From NCBI GenBank assembly GCA_018241505.1, contig JAFEDS010000005.1:310001-374000 (forward strand): a DNA stretch of 64,000 bases, written 5' to 3'. The stretch is from Pseudomonadota bacterium (GTDB lineage: Bacteria > Pseudomonadota > Gammaproteobacteria > Steroidobacterales > Steroidobacteraceae). The position numbers and the translations under genes are program-made. Shown here in pieces: positions 53,436-62,816 of this stretch; position 1 is the first letter of the stretch, and the number at the start of each line of letters is the position of its first letter. The notes beneath the pieces were generated by a model that did not search any database, had not been told where the DNA came from, and saw nothing but the letters and a program-made list of their open reading frames with translations.

Positions 53436-53705
53436 ATGCGATGGAGATACTACGAGTTCTCCAGGGATGGGCTCTACATGGCTCCAGACGTTGAGGGCAT
53501 TCCGGTCCAAGATGACAGAGACGGGTTTCAGTGCACTTTGTCCTCACATGCGTTTGGGATTGCCGCGTCGCTTCTGGCGTTCTCCGGCTTCGCCGGAGTG
53601 GGAGAGGGATGCATTGAGCGACATGCAAGCGCATTGTTGGTACTTGCAGCCAAACACCCTGAGAGTGAGCTGCTACGACAGACAGTTGCCGGCGGGCTCA
53701 TCTGA
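53436..53705 (+). CDS. ArdB/KlcA-like antirestriction protein, probably truncated
   Basis: 89 residues from ATG 53436. RWRYYEFSRDGLYMAPDVEG and DGFQCTLSSHAFGIAASLLA agree with the middle and C-terminal part of ArdB/KlcA antirestriction proteins, which counter type I restriction on plasmids and islands. The expected N-terminal 40-50 residues are missing and the C-terminal part (LLVLAAKHPESELLRQTVAG) differs somewhat from the family, so the gene is likely damaged or divergent. Confidence 0.5.
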   Translation: MRWRYYEFSRDGLYMAPDVEGIPVQDDRDGFQCTLSSHAFGIAASLLAFSGFAGVGEGCIERHASALLVLAAKHPESELLRQTVAGGLI

Positions 53706-54056
53706 CGTAAGTCAATGACAGTCCAGGCCACGCGGGCGAAGCAGTTTCGTCCGCGCGGCCTGGAACCTGCCATAAGCGTCTTTGGATCTTGGTGGAATCG
53801 TCATGCCCGGAACGTCCGCGCTCGCTCGGACGTGAAACCCAGTACAACCTACGTTCTGATGTTGTGTTGCATACCGGCGCAATCAGTTGCACTCGGTGTT
53901 TCATGCCACTGTTGTATCAGTTTTTACTGTAATTGTGGGCTGGTCACGGAACGGATTCAGACCTACAGTTGTCCCCCTGGAGACGATTCCGCGCCTTACA
54001 GCCCGCGAGTCAACACCAGCCGATCTCACCACTTCCCTTACGCGTAGGACTGCCCC
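53706..54056. other. Gene-free gap upstream of the HTH protein
   Basis: About 350 bases with overlapping short open frames in several phases and no recognisable protein. Sequence 53880-53950 is AT-richer than its surroundings and could hold the promoter of the following gene. No repeat or RNA was recognised. Confidence 0.45.
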
Positions 54057-54344
54057 ATGGATAACCGCGTTCTCTATTCCATTAAAGAAGCCCGTCACCT
54101 GTTGGGCGGGATCTCCCGAAACTCGATCTACTCATTGTTCCGCAGTGGACAGCTCCCAAGTGTGGTCATCAACTGCCGAAGATTTGTTACGCACTCCGCC
54201 ATCACTGAGTTGGTCGAGAAGTCGACCACCAACGAAAGCCCTTCTGTCGATTCAGCACGACTGAGGAAGCCGGACCAGAACTCGTTACCGCTTCCGCTTC
54301 CCGCCGTCACTAGGAAACGCCGCAAGGACGCGGAGCCGGAGTAG
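54057..54344 (+). CDS. AlpA/excisionase-like HTH protein
   Basis: 95 residues. The N-terminal MerR-like helix-turn-helix (YSIKEARHLLGGISRNSIYS then LFRSGQLPSVVINCRRFVTH) is that of AlpA/Xis-type proteins and MobA-linked helix-turn-helix regulators. The rest is Ser/Pro/Lys-rich and disordered. On islands such proteins direct excision or activate integrase genes; the mobC gene lies about 150 bases downstream. Confidence 0.75.
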   Translation: MDNRVLYSIKEARHLLGGISRNSIYSLFRSGQLPSVVINCRRFVTHSAITELVEKSTTNESPSVDSARLRKPDQNSLPLPLPAVTRKRRKDAEPE

Positions 54345-54491
54345 AGCGCCGCGGGAAATTACTCGGGCAGGAATCTCGTATCATGGACCAGAGACCAACC
54401 AACCACGGAGATGGTTGTTTGAGGGGTTGGAATCGAATTGATGGCAGGATAGCGAAGTGTCCGCGTTTTGCTGCACGAGGCATCAACGCCC

Positions 54492-55049
54492 ATGGCTAGC
54501 GAGCGCGCCACTTCGCCAATTCCAACCATCACGGCTCGACCTTCGCCGGAAGAGAAGGCGCAGTTTGTCGAGCTAGCCGCCAGCCTTGGAGTCTCGGAAT
54601 CGGCATTGGCACTGACTGCCATTCGAGCACTGCTGGACACAAACCAGCCTCGGCCCGATGTGGTGCGGCCGGAAGAATGCCGCGAGCCCGCGAACAGCCG
54701 GCTCACGATTCGGCTCCGACCAGGCGACTCGGCCGCCGTCCGCGTTCGCGCGACGCGGCGCGGGTTCAAGCCCTCAGCCTACATTGCGGGGTTGGTACGA
54801 GCCCACCTCACGCACAGTCCGCCGCTGCCCAAGAATGAAGTGGACCTCCTGAAGCAGGCCATTTCGGTTCTTACTCGACTCGGGCACCTGCTAGCCGCCA
54901 TAACCCGCGAGGTAGCCAAGGAGGGGATCCTGCCCCCGGAGCTAGCAAAGCAACTCAGCCTGACCAGGGGCGTCGTGGCTGGCGTGGAGCGAATCGCGCA
55001 CGACTTGGTCAAAGCGGCGCTCATCGCTTGGGAGAGCAAATATGACTAG
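54492..55049 (+). CDS. mobC: MobC-like mobilisation accessory protein
   Basis: 185 residues from ATG 54492. A ribbon-helix-helix-like segment (PSPEEKAQFVELAASLGVSE) and the MobC-type core (RLTIRLRPGDSAAVRVRATR RG FKPSAYIAGLVRAHL) are followed by helices (EVDLLKQAISVLTRLGHLLA). MobC proteins bind near oriT and help relaxase to melt DNA. It overlaps the relaxase start by 8 bases, as in IncQ/IncP-type mobilisation units. Confidence 0.8.
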   Translation: MASERATSPIPTITARPSPEEKAQFVELAASLGVSESALALTAIRALLDTNQPRPDVVRPEECREPANSRLTIRLRPGDSAAVRVRATRRGFKPSAYIAGLVRAHLTHSPPLPKNEVDLLKQAISVLTRLGHLLAAITREVAKEGILPPELAKQLSLTRGVVAGVERIAHDLVKAALIAWESKYD

Positions 55050-56058
55050 GCGCCTCGTTCGACTACCTGGCGACGAGCCCATGCTGGATATCTTCAGTTA
55101 CGGGCATCCTGCCCCTGCAAAGCGGCTTACACCGCGGCAGATTGGACAGATCACTCGAACTGTACGGCGTGTACCAGAGGTGATGGTGAAAGTCACAGGC
55201 GGTGGCGCGAACGCGGGAGCTGTAGGCGCTCACTTCTCCTACATCGGCCGTAACGGCCAGCTTGAGATCGAAACCGACTACGGAGTTCGTATTGCAGCCC
55301 AGGAAGAACAAAAAACGCTTTTGGCGGACTGGCATCTTGAGCTCTCTGCTGGCCAATACCGCGGCGAGCAAGAGGAAAAGAAGAAGCCCCGGAAAACGAA
55401 GCTCGTCTACAACATCGTTTTTTCAATGCCGTTTCCGACGCCACCCGCCAAAGTCCTCGCCGGCGCCCGGCGGTTTGCGCAGGACAAATTTGCCTTCCAG
55501 CATCGCTACGCAATGGTGCTGCACGCTGACCAGCGGCATCCGCACGTGCATATGGTCGTCAAAGCCGAGGGCGATGACGGGCAACGACTCTACGTCGACA
55601 AAGCAATGCTACGGCAGTGGCGAGAGGATTTCGCGCGGATGATGAGAGAGCAGGGGATCGCCGCGAACGCCACTCCGCGTGTTGCTCGCGGTCGCAATCG
55701 CGATAAGACTCGCGACGCTCGCTACCGCGCTGACCACCACGGTACTGCAACGGCCTCGCGATCCACAGTGAAGAAAATCATGAAGGAGCTGCACGAGACG
55801 GGGACGTACAAAGATGCGGCTCGTCCGCGGCTTCTTGAAACTCGTCGGGCCGTTGTCGGCCAATGGATGTTGATTGCCGACACGCTCGAAACACAAGGCG
55901 AAACCGCCTTAGCCGGCGAGGTCCGACACTTCGCGCGTCAATTGCCGCCAGTATTGACGAAAAACGAGCTGCTCGCCGTTCAGGTCGCTAAATACCTTCG
56001 CCAGAAGCAGCGAGACAACGCGGTTCCTCTGGGGAAGGCCGACGAGCTGACCCGTTGA
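55042..56058 (+). CDS. Relaxase / mobilisation nuclease
   Basis: 338 residues. The relaxase core has VMVKVTGGGANAGAVGAHFS, FQHRYAMVLHADQRHPHVHM, where HADxxHPHVH is the three-His metal motif, and a possible catalytic Tyr in the N-terminal half (YIGRNG). It would nick oriT and pilot the strand in conjugative transfer. There is no coupling protein or type IV secretion gene in view, so the unit is mobilisable rather than self-transmissible, as far as can be seen. Confidence 0.87.
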   Translation: MTRRLVRLPGDEPMLDIFSYGHPAPAKRLTPRQIGQITRTVRRVPEVMVKVTGGGANAGAVGAHFSYIGRNGQLEIETDYGVRIAAQEEQKTLLADWHLELSAGQYRGEQEEKKKPRKTKLVYNIVFSMPFPTPPAKVLAGARRFAQDKFAFQHRYAMVLHADQRHPHVHMVVKAEGDDGQRLYVDKAMLRQWREDFARMMREQGIAANATPRVARGRNRDKTRDARYRADHHGTATASRSTVKKIMKELHETGTYKDAARPRLLETRRAVVGQWMLIADTLETQGETALAGEVRHFARQLPPVLTKNELLAVQVAKYLRQKQRDNAVPLGKADELTR

Positions 56059-56210
56059 GAGGCATCGGTGCGCGTCGAATAACGCCGGGAGTGCCGATGA
56101 ATTGCGACACTTGTCCGTTGAGTCCTGAGGATCGCCCGTTAGGTTAAGGACTCCAAATTTCATCGGACCAACGGGTCCGAAGGCGTCAGAGCCGATACAA
56201 CGTAGACCCT

Positions 56211-56423
56211 ATGAAAAAAGAATATGACTTTTCTCGTGGCAGGCGAGGACCTGTAATCTCCGACCGTGGCAAGACGCGCATCACGATCGACCTCGACGAT
56301 GACGTTTTTGACCATTTCAAGGCGGAATCAGAAAGAACCGGCAAGGGATATCAGACTCTCATCGAAGAAGCTTTGGCGATGAGCGTCGAGATCCTACATG
56401 TACAGATCGAGGCCATGGAATGA
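56211..56423 (+). CDS. BrnA-family antitoxin, without BrnT
   Basis: 70 residues. DFSRGRRGPV and GKTRITIDLDDDVFDHFKAE plus GYQTLIEEAL match BrnA/CopG-like ribbon-helix-helix antitoxins. A BrnT toxin is normally immediately upstream and is not present: the 150 bases before the gene code for nothing similar. This is an orphan antitoxin, which could act as an anti-addiction element. Confidence 0.75.
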   Translation: MKKEYDFSRGRRGPVISDRGKTRITIDLDDDVFDHFKAESERTGKGYQTLIEEALAMSVEILHVQIEAME

Positions 56424-56623
56424 GGACTAGCAATGTCGACTGATGTCTGTTGCGGAATGGAACGTGCCCGGTACATTGCTCGCCGCGAAGCGCCGAGCCA
56501 ATCAGATTTCCCTGGATCTACAACAGCGAAACGACCAAGCCAGCTCTGAAGTCAGTCGATAGGGCGCCACGGAACAACTCGAACTGCTCAGTGTCCATTC
56601 AGACGTCGCTGGAGATACATCTC

Positions 56624-57190
56624 ATGCCGAAGCCCAAAACTGGCCCACGAATCGGCGCCGACCTGGTGTCTCCCGAAAATATATCGCGGTCTATTGTCTT
56701 CCTGCGGGGGCAGCGAGTCATTCTTGACCGTGAGTTGGCCGAAATCTATGGGGTCGAGACGCGGACATTCAACCAGGCCGTCAAACGTAATACGCACCGC
56801 TTTCCTGAGGATTTCATGTTCCGGATCACGACCGAGGAAGTCGATTCTTTAAGATCACAATTTGTGATCTTAAACGCCGGCCGCGGTCAGCACACAAAAT
56901 ACCTGCCGTACGCCTTTACCGAGCACGGCGCGATCCAGGCCGCGAACATCTTGAACTCGCCTCGCGCTGTCGAGATGGGTGTCTACGTTGTGCGAGCCTT
57001 CGTGAAGCTGCGTGAAGTGATTGCATCCAATAAGGAACTCGCCCGAAAGCTCGATCAGCTCGAGCGCAAACTCCAGACGCATGACGAGGCTATTGTGGGT
57101 ATCCTGAGGGCTATTCGCGAACTAACAACTACTCCGACGCCCAAGCGTCGCGGTATCGGGTTTACCGCCGATCTAAACGAGAAGTCATAG
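56624..57190 (+). CDS. ORF6N-domain protein
   Basis: 188 residues from ATG 56624 (the frame runs upstream, without likeness to any protein). ISRSIVFLRGQRVILDRELA, EIYGVETRTFNQAVKRNTHR and FPEDFMFRITTEEVDSLRSQ are the ORF6N signature; YAFTEHGAIQAANILNSPRA follows; a coiled coil (LARKLDQLERKLQTHDEAIV) ends the protein. Such DNA-binding domains are common on phages and islands; the role is not established. Confidence 0.87.
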   Translation: MPKPKTGPRIGADLVSPENISRSIVFLRGQRVILDRELAEIYGVETRTFNQAVKRNTHRFPEDFMFRITTEEVDSLRSQFVILNAGRGQHTKYLPYAFTEHGAIQAANILNSPRAVEMGVYVVRAFVKLREVIASNKELARKLDQLERKLQTHDEAIVGILRAIRELTTTPTPKRRGIGFTADLNEKS

Positions 57191-57467
57191 AGCGGGAGGC
57201 CGCGACGCCCACAGGTATGTGGGTCCGGCTGGAAAAGAACGAAGCCCAATCGGCTCCTACCGGGCAGCCTCGCAGAATTGTCACCTTGCTCGCCGATCCG
57301 TGAGTCATTCGCCGCCGTTTCCGGAATGGCTCCTCTTGGCCGACGGCGGTAGCTCGCCAACGCTGCGTTCGGTGGCGCGTCCAATCCCAGTGGTCCCAAA
57401 CCCATCTGGAGACCATGCCGTTCGAGGAGTTTACGGCGTGCGCACACCGGAAGTTGAGAAGCTATGG

Positions 57468-58364
57468 TCAATATTCCGCACCCGGAGTAAGTCCAAACGC
57501 ATCTGCCAAGAGGTCACTCCAACTGATGGGTCCGAGCGAGATAAAGTCTAACGCCCAAAGAAGATGACACAGCCCGATTCCGATCGCGACTTTGTCTGCT
57601 TTCATGCTGGCCAACGCGCCACCTGGCACAATAAAGGGGGAGCGTATTGTTTTCGCGCCATTGGGCCCGCTCACAAATGACAGCGTGACATTAGATGAGC
57701 CAGCAACGATCAGATCGGGCGCAAGCCCGGCAAGGCTTCCCTTGGTAGCCAATGCCGACTCAATGGCCGAGGAGTCTGAAGTCTGTTTCTCCTTTTTATT
57801 GATCCGCACATGACGAGAAATAATTGCGGCGTAGACAGGGTTTCGCTTTGTGGGCCAACCCAGAAGCGAAGGAGTGTGAAATCCAGTTCCGAGATTAATA
57901 TGACGAGTGACTGCGTTCATAGGCACCGCCGTACGCTGATCGCATAGTGTCTTGACCTTGGAGACCTGGTCCAACGCTTTGTCCAAGGTGCAGTCAGGTT
58001 CTCCATTAGGACCTCCATTCGGATCACCATAAATCTCAAGGGTGTTCTTCGCCTCAATGTAAGCAGCTACAGCCTCAATGGGGACCTGCTCCTTTAACGC
58101 CAGATCACCTGGCAGAAATCGCCCAGTAGGGTACAGATGCGACTCGTAAATGATGATGTCGTCACCCTCAACCTTGCCGCTGCGATCTACGACATACCCC
58201 CGGCAGATCCCGAATCGCTGCGGAAGGATGCTGCGAATCGAATTGCAAAGAGCAATTTCAAACTCATCGCCATGTTCAAAGTTATGGACAGCCTCAATGG
58301 AGGACAGTGCGTTGTCGTACGCCTTCGCGATTCTGTCTATAAATCCGTTATATAGATTTGCCAT
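57468..58364 (-). CDS. DUF6602-like protein
   Basis: 298 residues. FEIALCNSIRSILPQRFGIC followed by RGYVVDRSGKVEGDDIIIYE, then a conserved FLPGDLALKEQVPIEAVAAYIEAKN, resembles the DUF6602 group. In these proteins an Asp-Ile-Ile-x-Tyr plus Glu-Ala-Lys pattern suggests a PD-(D/E)xK-type nuclease-like fold, but I do not see a fully proven active site. The gene is on the strand opposite to its neighbours and next to another minus-strand gene, between mobility and Qat genes, so a defence role is possible. Confidence 0.6.
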   Translation of the reverse strand: MANLYNGFIDRIAKAYDNALSSIEAVHNFEHGDEFEIALCNSIRSILPQRFGICRGYVVDRSGKVEGDDIIIYESHLYPTGRFLPGDLALKEQVPIEAVAAYIEAKNTLEIYGDPNGGPNGEPDCTLDKALDQVSKVKTLCDQRTAVPMNAVTRHINLGTGFHTPSLLGWPTKRNPVYAAIISRHVRINKKEKQTSDSSAIESALATKGSLAGLAPDLIVAGSSNVTLSFVSGPNGAKTIRSPFIVPGGALASMKADKVAIGIGLCHLLWALDFISLGPISWSDLLADAFGLTPGAEY

Positions 58365-58497
58365 TGAGTGCCATTCCTTCCGGTGTAAGGATGTCTTTAT
58401 TCGAGCTTAGGTCCGCGCGCGCCGTCGTGGGCCGGGTACGCAGCGGTGAGCGCGAGCGTGTACCGTCGGTCCTGGGGCCCGCGATTCCTCGCAACTA

Positions 58498-59103
58498 CTA
58501 GGGTCGTTCCGGCGAACCTGTGCCGGCTGCACTTTCCAAGACTGCTATCAGGGTGCGGAGCTGGTCGAGATACCGGGCGCACGCGTCCGCCGCCTCCACC
58601 CATTTACTGTCCACCTCGATGTAGAGTCCGGCACTGCTTTGCAGTCCTGCCGCGCGTGACACGCTGCCGTCAGGGTTTACGTGCTCCGCCTCGGGTGTGG
58701 GGCCGAAAAGGGCTGCGTTGCCAAACACAGTGAGCGAACCGTCTGCAATTGGGATCATTTTCCCCAGCGCCTCGGCGTTGACCTCACCGTAGTGAACGTC
58801 GCGATCGCGCAGATTCGTCATCCGGTGGAAAAAGGTGCGGCTCGCTTGGTCAAGAGCATTGTTGCGCCAGTCCGTCTCCGCTTGCTTGAATGTGCACCCC
58901 GCACTCTCCGAAAGGATGTAAAAGACGCTGCGCGCCGCGCCGAGGCAGGCGAAGAAGTACGTTGCGAGGAGCAGCTTGTGATCCATCGCCGACGAGGCTC
59001 GACGCAGATCCCGCGCGATCTGCTCTGGCAGAGTTCGCAGATGGGCGAGTAGGACCTCAGCCTGTCTCACCTTATAGCGCGCCGCGGCGCAATCGTTTCC
59101 CAT
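58498..59103 (-). CDS. Hypothetical protein, mainly helical
   Basis: 201 residues from ATG 59103. It is helical throughout (AEVLLAHLRTLPEQIARDLR; LLLATYFFACLGAARSVFYI) and has a motif RDRDVHYGEV that might belong to a HEPN-like RxxxxH site (R-D-R-D-V-H). No known family. It is 133 bases upstream of the DUF6602-like gene on the same strand, so the two may form an operon. Confidence 0.55.
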   Translation of the reverse strand: MGNDCAAARYKVRQAEVLLAHLRTLPEQIARDLRRASSAMDHKLLLATYFFACLGAARSVFYILSESAGCTFKQAETDWRNNALDQASRTFFHRMTNLRDRDVHYGEVNAEALGKMIPIADGSLTVFGNAALFGPTPEAEHVNPDGSVSRAAGLQSSAGLYIEVDSKWVEAADACARYLDQLRTLIAVLESAAGTGSPERP

Positions 59104-59610
59104 GCGAGGACCATCGCGCGTGGTCGGCGGCGCGTCAAGTATGGCAAAGCGACATTTTTTGAACCCGGTTGACTCTACCCCCGGAGATGGCCGAATTCAG
59201 CCACTACCCGTCAGGTGAGGTGTGACCTTTAGAGCTGACATTCTCGGCGCCCGCGGTGTTCCCTACGATCTGTAAGGACAGACGGCAACAGGAGTGACCG
59301 CTCTTCGGCCAACCGGGGCGCACCTCAATACATTGGCATTCCAGGCATTCTCGCCTGGCAGGAGCCGACGGCGGAAATCGCGCGCCCGATTGCATTCGGA
59401 TTCCTAATCAATGTCGGAGCATTGTGCGCGCGAAGCTTAACCGTATAATGGCCAGTGAGGCCGGCAAGGAAAGAGCCCATGCCATTAACGATGAATTCTC
59501 TACCCCGCGAACGACGGGAGCTGTGCTTGGGCGGCCTCTACCGCTCGGCGCAAACCACCTCAACACTGACAGCAGCGTTGTCCTATTTCGAGGTGGGCGG
59601 CCCGTAGCGA
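59104..59610. other. Gene-free gap before the Qat operon
   Basis: About 507 bases with only short overlapping open frames. It separates the minus-strand pair from the plus-strand defence operon and therefore contains two promoters, none of which I can place confidently. No repeat or RNA gene was recognised. Confidence 0.45.
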
Positions 59611-60174
59611 ATGGATTGGATGACCTTTATCACGAAGATTCTCGAGGCGTTCGCGTGGCCCGCTACCACTATCGCGCTCGTGATATTGCTTCGTAGTGAG
59701 ATTCGTCAACTCCTCCCATTCGTAAAGAAGCTCAAGGCGGGTCCGGTTGAAGCTGAATTCGAGCGCGACGTGAAAGCGCTCAAGCACGAAACTCCTGTCA
59801 TCCAGCAGGAGATCGCAGAACGGCCAACACCTGATTCCGCGTCGAAAGACTTCCTAATACAACTCGCGGAATTGCATCCTCGCTCTGCAATTCTTGAGTC
59901 GTGGGTGCGTCTCGAAGCTGCTGCTCGGGCGGTTCTTGCGGAAAAACTACAGTCTAACTCTGCGCCCGGTTATTTACCCGCTGCTCGGCTCGCGGAGCCG
60001 CTAGTTCAAAGGGACGCCATCAGCCAGCCTCAGGTCACGCTGTTTCACGAGCTACGGCGTCTCCGAAACGAGGTTGCTCATTCGCCTGAATTCGAACCAA
60101 CCGACGAGGCAGCAAAGGCATACGTTGACGTTGCGTCATTCCTGCAAGGTCATTTGGAAGGCCAGATCAAGTGA
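59611..60174 (+). CDS. Membrane-anchored HEPN-like protein upstream of qatA
   Basis: 187 residues. An N-terminal helix (FAWPATTIALVILLRSEI) is a membrane anchor; a basic-acidic coiled-coil-like linker follows (KKLKAGPVEAEFERDVKALK). The C-terminal part is helical and contains LRRLRNEVAHSPEF, where R-N-E-V-A-H matches Rx4H of HEPN domains. It is 113 bases before qatA on the same strand and in the same AT-rich block. It may be an unlisted component of the Qat module or an independent membrane-targeted RNase. Confidence 0.6.
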   Translation: MDWMTFITKILEAFAWPATTIALVILLRSEIRQLLPFVKKLKAGPVEAEFERDVKALKHETPVIQQEIAERPTPDSASKDFLIQLAELHPRSAILESWVRLEAAARAVLAEKLQSNSAPGYLPAARLAEPLVQRDAISQPQVTLFHELRRLRNEVAHSPEFEPTDEAAKAYVDVASFLQGHLEGQIK

Positions 60175-60287
60175 AGCAATGTTGCCGCGGGCAGTGCGGA
60201 GTTATACAAAAATAATTTGCGGCTCGGCTGCTCCGTCAGTTTCAATATTGATAATGCGGCGCAGGACAACAAGGGAGCGATTGCCGT

Positions 60288-62060
60288 ATGTGGTCAGACA
60301 CCGAAACTAAGGTTGATTACCTCAACTACCTCGAGGTTGCGGAAGTCGTCAGTGAAATCTTGCTAGACCCCTCGATGCGACCAGTCTCGGTCGGCATTTT
60401 CGGGACGTGGGGAACCGGAAAATCCAGCCTCCTGAATCTCATCGAAACAGATTTAAATAGGCGCGCAAAGGATGAGGTCATCGTCATCAGGTTTGATGCG
60501 TGGCTATATCAGGGATTCGATGACTCCCGGGCAGCATTGATGGATGTAATTGCACGAGCCCTATATGAAGAGGCTAAAGATAACGAAGGGCTTCTAGGGT
60601 TAGCGAAACGTCTGCGCGCACGTGTGAATACTGTTCGAGCTATTGGACTAGGTATCGAGCTAGTAGCTGCGGCCCACGGAATACCCGTCTTCGGCGCAGC
60701 AGCGCGAGCCACCAAAGCGGTTTCCGATTTCTTCGCAGGCACACCCAGTGAGGATGACGCCAAGGCCGTCGCTGAGGGCGCCAAGGAAGTCCGTAGCCTC
60801 ATCAAACCCGAAGAGAGAAAGAGCCCGCCCGAAGAGATTGATGCGTTTCGGACAGAATTCGGCGATCTTTTGACAAAATTGAAGAAGACCATGGTTGTAT
60901 TCGTAGACAACCTAGATCGTTGCCTTCCAACTCAGACGATACATACGCTTGAAGCGCTTCGACTCTTCCTGTTCATGCAAAGTACTGCATTTGTCGTTGC
61001 CGCCGATGAGGATATGGTTCGCCACTCCGTTTCACAACATTTCAAAGACGCAGACGAGAAGCACGTAAAGGACTATCTCGACAAGCTCATACAAGTACCC
61101 GTCCGTGTCCCTAGGCTAGGGGTCGCTGAAATTCGAGCCTACTTGTTCATGCTCTTCGCAAAGTCAGCAGGCCTGGGTAACGATGTTGTGGAAAAGCTTA
61201 GGGAGCGACTTGAGACCAACCTGAGACTCAGTTGGAAGGAACAACCTCTATCGATCGATGATGCGCTCACGGTACTTGGCGAACAGAGCAGACAGCTAAG
61301 GAACAGTTTCGATGTGGCCGACCGCATGGCCATATTGTTGGCGAATGCTCCGCTAATCGAGGGCAACCCTCGAATTGTAAAGCGTATGCTCAATGTAGTT
61401 CGTCTTCGGTCACGGATCGCTGAGCGAAGAAGCATGCCGGTCAATGAGCAGATGGTTGCGAAGTTCGCACTATTTGAACGCTGCGTTGAGACCGGCGCGA
61501 TCGCTAAGATGTACGCCCTGATCAACGACGCGGCCGGAGGAAAACCGGAGCTGATATCAAAGCTAGAGTCGTTGCAAGATGATCCCGCAAAGTTTGCGGA
61601 GGCATGTCCCGAGGAATGGAAGAAACACTCGACGTTCTTAGTTGATTGGTTCGGTCTAAGCCCGTCTGTTGGAGGTATTGATCTCCGGCCGCTGGTCTAC
61701 TTAAGCCGAGAAACGACTCCGCTTCGAGGCCAGGCGTCTGAGCTCTCTCAAATAGCAGCACAAGCGGCGCTTCGACTTAGGACCATTCGGACTTTAGCCT
61801 CTCCAGCGGCAAGAGTTGCTATTCAATCAATCCCGACTGGCGAACATGCCGGTGTAATGCGAGATCTCATAGCTGTCCTTAGGGGTCACACTGACTGGAA
61901 GAGCAAGCCGGATTCGTTCAATGGAGCGCAACTACTAGCCGATGCAAATTCCGCTGCTGCAGTGGAATTGGCCGCTTTTCTTCGCGACCTTCCTGGGCAA
62001 ATGCCGCCGTGGTTGCGCGCGGCGATTGGTCAGAAGGATTGGTTTTCGGAGGGAAAGTAG
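60288..62060 (+). CDS. qatA: QatA-like KAP-family P-loop NTPase
   Basis: 590 residues. Walker A is GTWGTGKSSLLN (residues 39-50), the KAP-specific FDAWLYQGFDDSRAALM follows, and a hydrophobic segment (GLGIELVAAAHGIPVFGAAARA) is inserted between Walker A and Walker B, typical of KAP proteins that attach to membranes. Walker B is MVVFVDNLDRCLP (202-214). In the Qat anti-phage system QatA works with QatB, QatC and QatD. Here qatB starts immediately after the stop codon (TAG then ATG). Confidence 0.85.
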   Translation: MWSDTETKVDYLNYLEVAEVVSEILLDPSMRPVSVGIFGTWGTGKSSLLNLIETDLNRRAKDEVIVIRFDAWLYQGFDDSRAALMDVIARALYEEAKDNEGLLGLAKRLRARVNTVRAIGLGIELVAAAHGIPVFGAAARATKAVSDFFAGTPSEDDAKAVAEGAKEVRSLIKPEERKSPPEEIDAFRTEFGDLLTKLKKTMVVFVDNLDRCLPTQTIHTLEALRLFLFMQSTAFVVAADEDMVRHSVSQHFKDADEKHVKDYLDKLIQVPVRVPRLGVAEIRAYLFMLFAKSAGLGNDVVEKLRERLETNLRLSWKEQPLSIDDALTVLGEQSRQLRNSFDVADRMAILLANAPLIEGNPRIVKRMLNVVRLRSRIAERRSMPVNEQMVAKFALFERCVETGAIAKMYALINDAAGGKPELISKLESLQDDPAKFAEACPEEWKKHSTFLVDWFGLSPSVGGIDLRPLVYLSRETTPLRGQASELSQIAAQAALRLRTIRTLASPAARVAIQSIPTGEHAGVMRDLIAVLRGHTDWKSKPDSFNGAQLLADANSAAAVELAAFLRDLPGQMPPWLRAAIGQKDWFSEGK

Positions 62061-62816
62061 ATGGGAACCTCAACGTCGAGCCGAGGACCAAACAGCGACA
62101 GTCCGTTAGTGCCACCTTGGGCCGATGTAGATGGAAAAGGCCCCGGTCCCCGTCCGCCTCCAAATCGGTTTCGGAGTTTTCGCACATCGCTCGGGAAGTT
62201 TGTTCCGAGTGGAGATCAAAAATATCTGCGGCGCGCTCTAAGCGGTTACGCCAAAAGTGCGACTGGCGGTTCGGGTGTAGGGCCGCGACGCTTTGGTGCG
62301 ATGTCCGCGACGGGAGGACAGCTCTACGACGTTCTCAATCAACTAAGGACAGACCCCGATCACGCCCCGATTAACCTACGCGGATTGGCAGGGCGCTCAA
62401 CTCAAGAGGCGATCAACGCAATTGTAGATGCGTTGGTTCCGGAAAATGGTGACGCGGACAGAATCCGCGCCGCACTGAATGAGGCCCTTTCTAGCTGCCT
62501 CGAAGGCGAGGACGAGTTCGATTTTGACAGCATCACTGACGAAATTCTGCTAGATGTAATGGTAGCCTACGCAGCCCAATGTGTGTTTGAGCAAATTGTA
62601 TTGGATTCCGACCGAGCATTCTCCAAGGCGAAAACGGCTAAACAAGCGGAGGACGCAGAGAAGGCACTTTTGGAGTTAGTAAGAGCCGTTACGGAAAAAC
62701 ATATGAGGCCACTGCTTGAGAGCCATCTCCAAGCAATGACAGCCAAAAAGATGCAGGCTGCGCAACTCTCGGCGATTAGGGAAGTGTGGCGGGAGTGGGA
62801 GGGGTATCAGCCATGA
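62061..62816 (+). CDS. qatB: QatB-like component of Qat anti-phage system
   Basis: 251 residues, without a recognised enzymatic domain. The N-terminal 60 residues are Ser/Pro/Gly-rich and probably disordered, then a helical body begins: FRTSLGKFVPSGDQKYLRRA (with an arginine-rich helix), GLAGRSTQEAINAIVDALVP and a long C-terminal helical section (AEDAEKALLELVRAVTEKHM). The length and position between KAP ATPase and QueC-like genes identify it as QatB by context. It overlaps qatC by 4 bases (ATGA). Confidence 0.78.
   Translation: MGTSTSSRGPNSDSPLVPPWADVDGKGPGPRPPPNRFRSFRTSLGKFVPSGDQKYLRRALSGYAKSATGGSGVGPRRFGAMSATGGQLYDVLNQLRTDPDHAPINLRGLAGRSTQEAINAIVDALVPENGDADRIRAALNEALSSCLEGEDEFDFDSITDEILLDVMVAYAAQCVFEQIVLDSDRAFSKAKTAKQAEDAEKALLELVRAVTEKHMRPLLESHLQAMTAKKMQAAQLSAIREVWREWEGYQP

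Noticed and set aside
57219-57551. 110-codon plus-strand open frame between ORF6N and DUF6602 genes
   Set aside because: Overlaps the end of the DUF6602-like gene, lacks a ribosome-binding site and reads as non-coding sequence.
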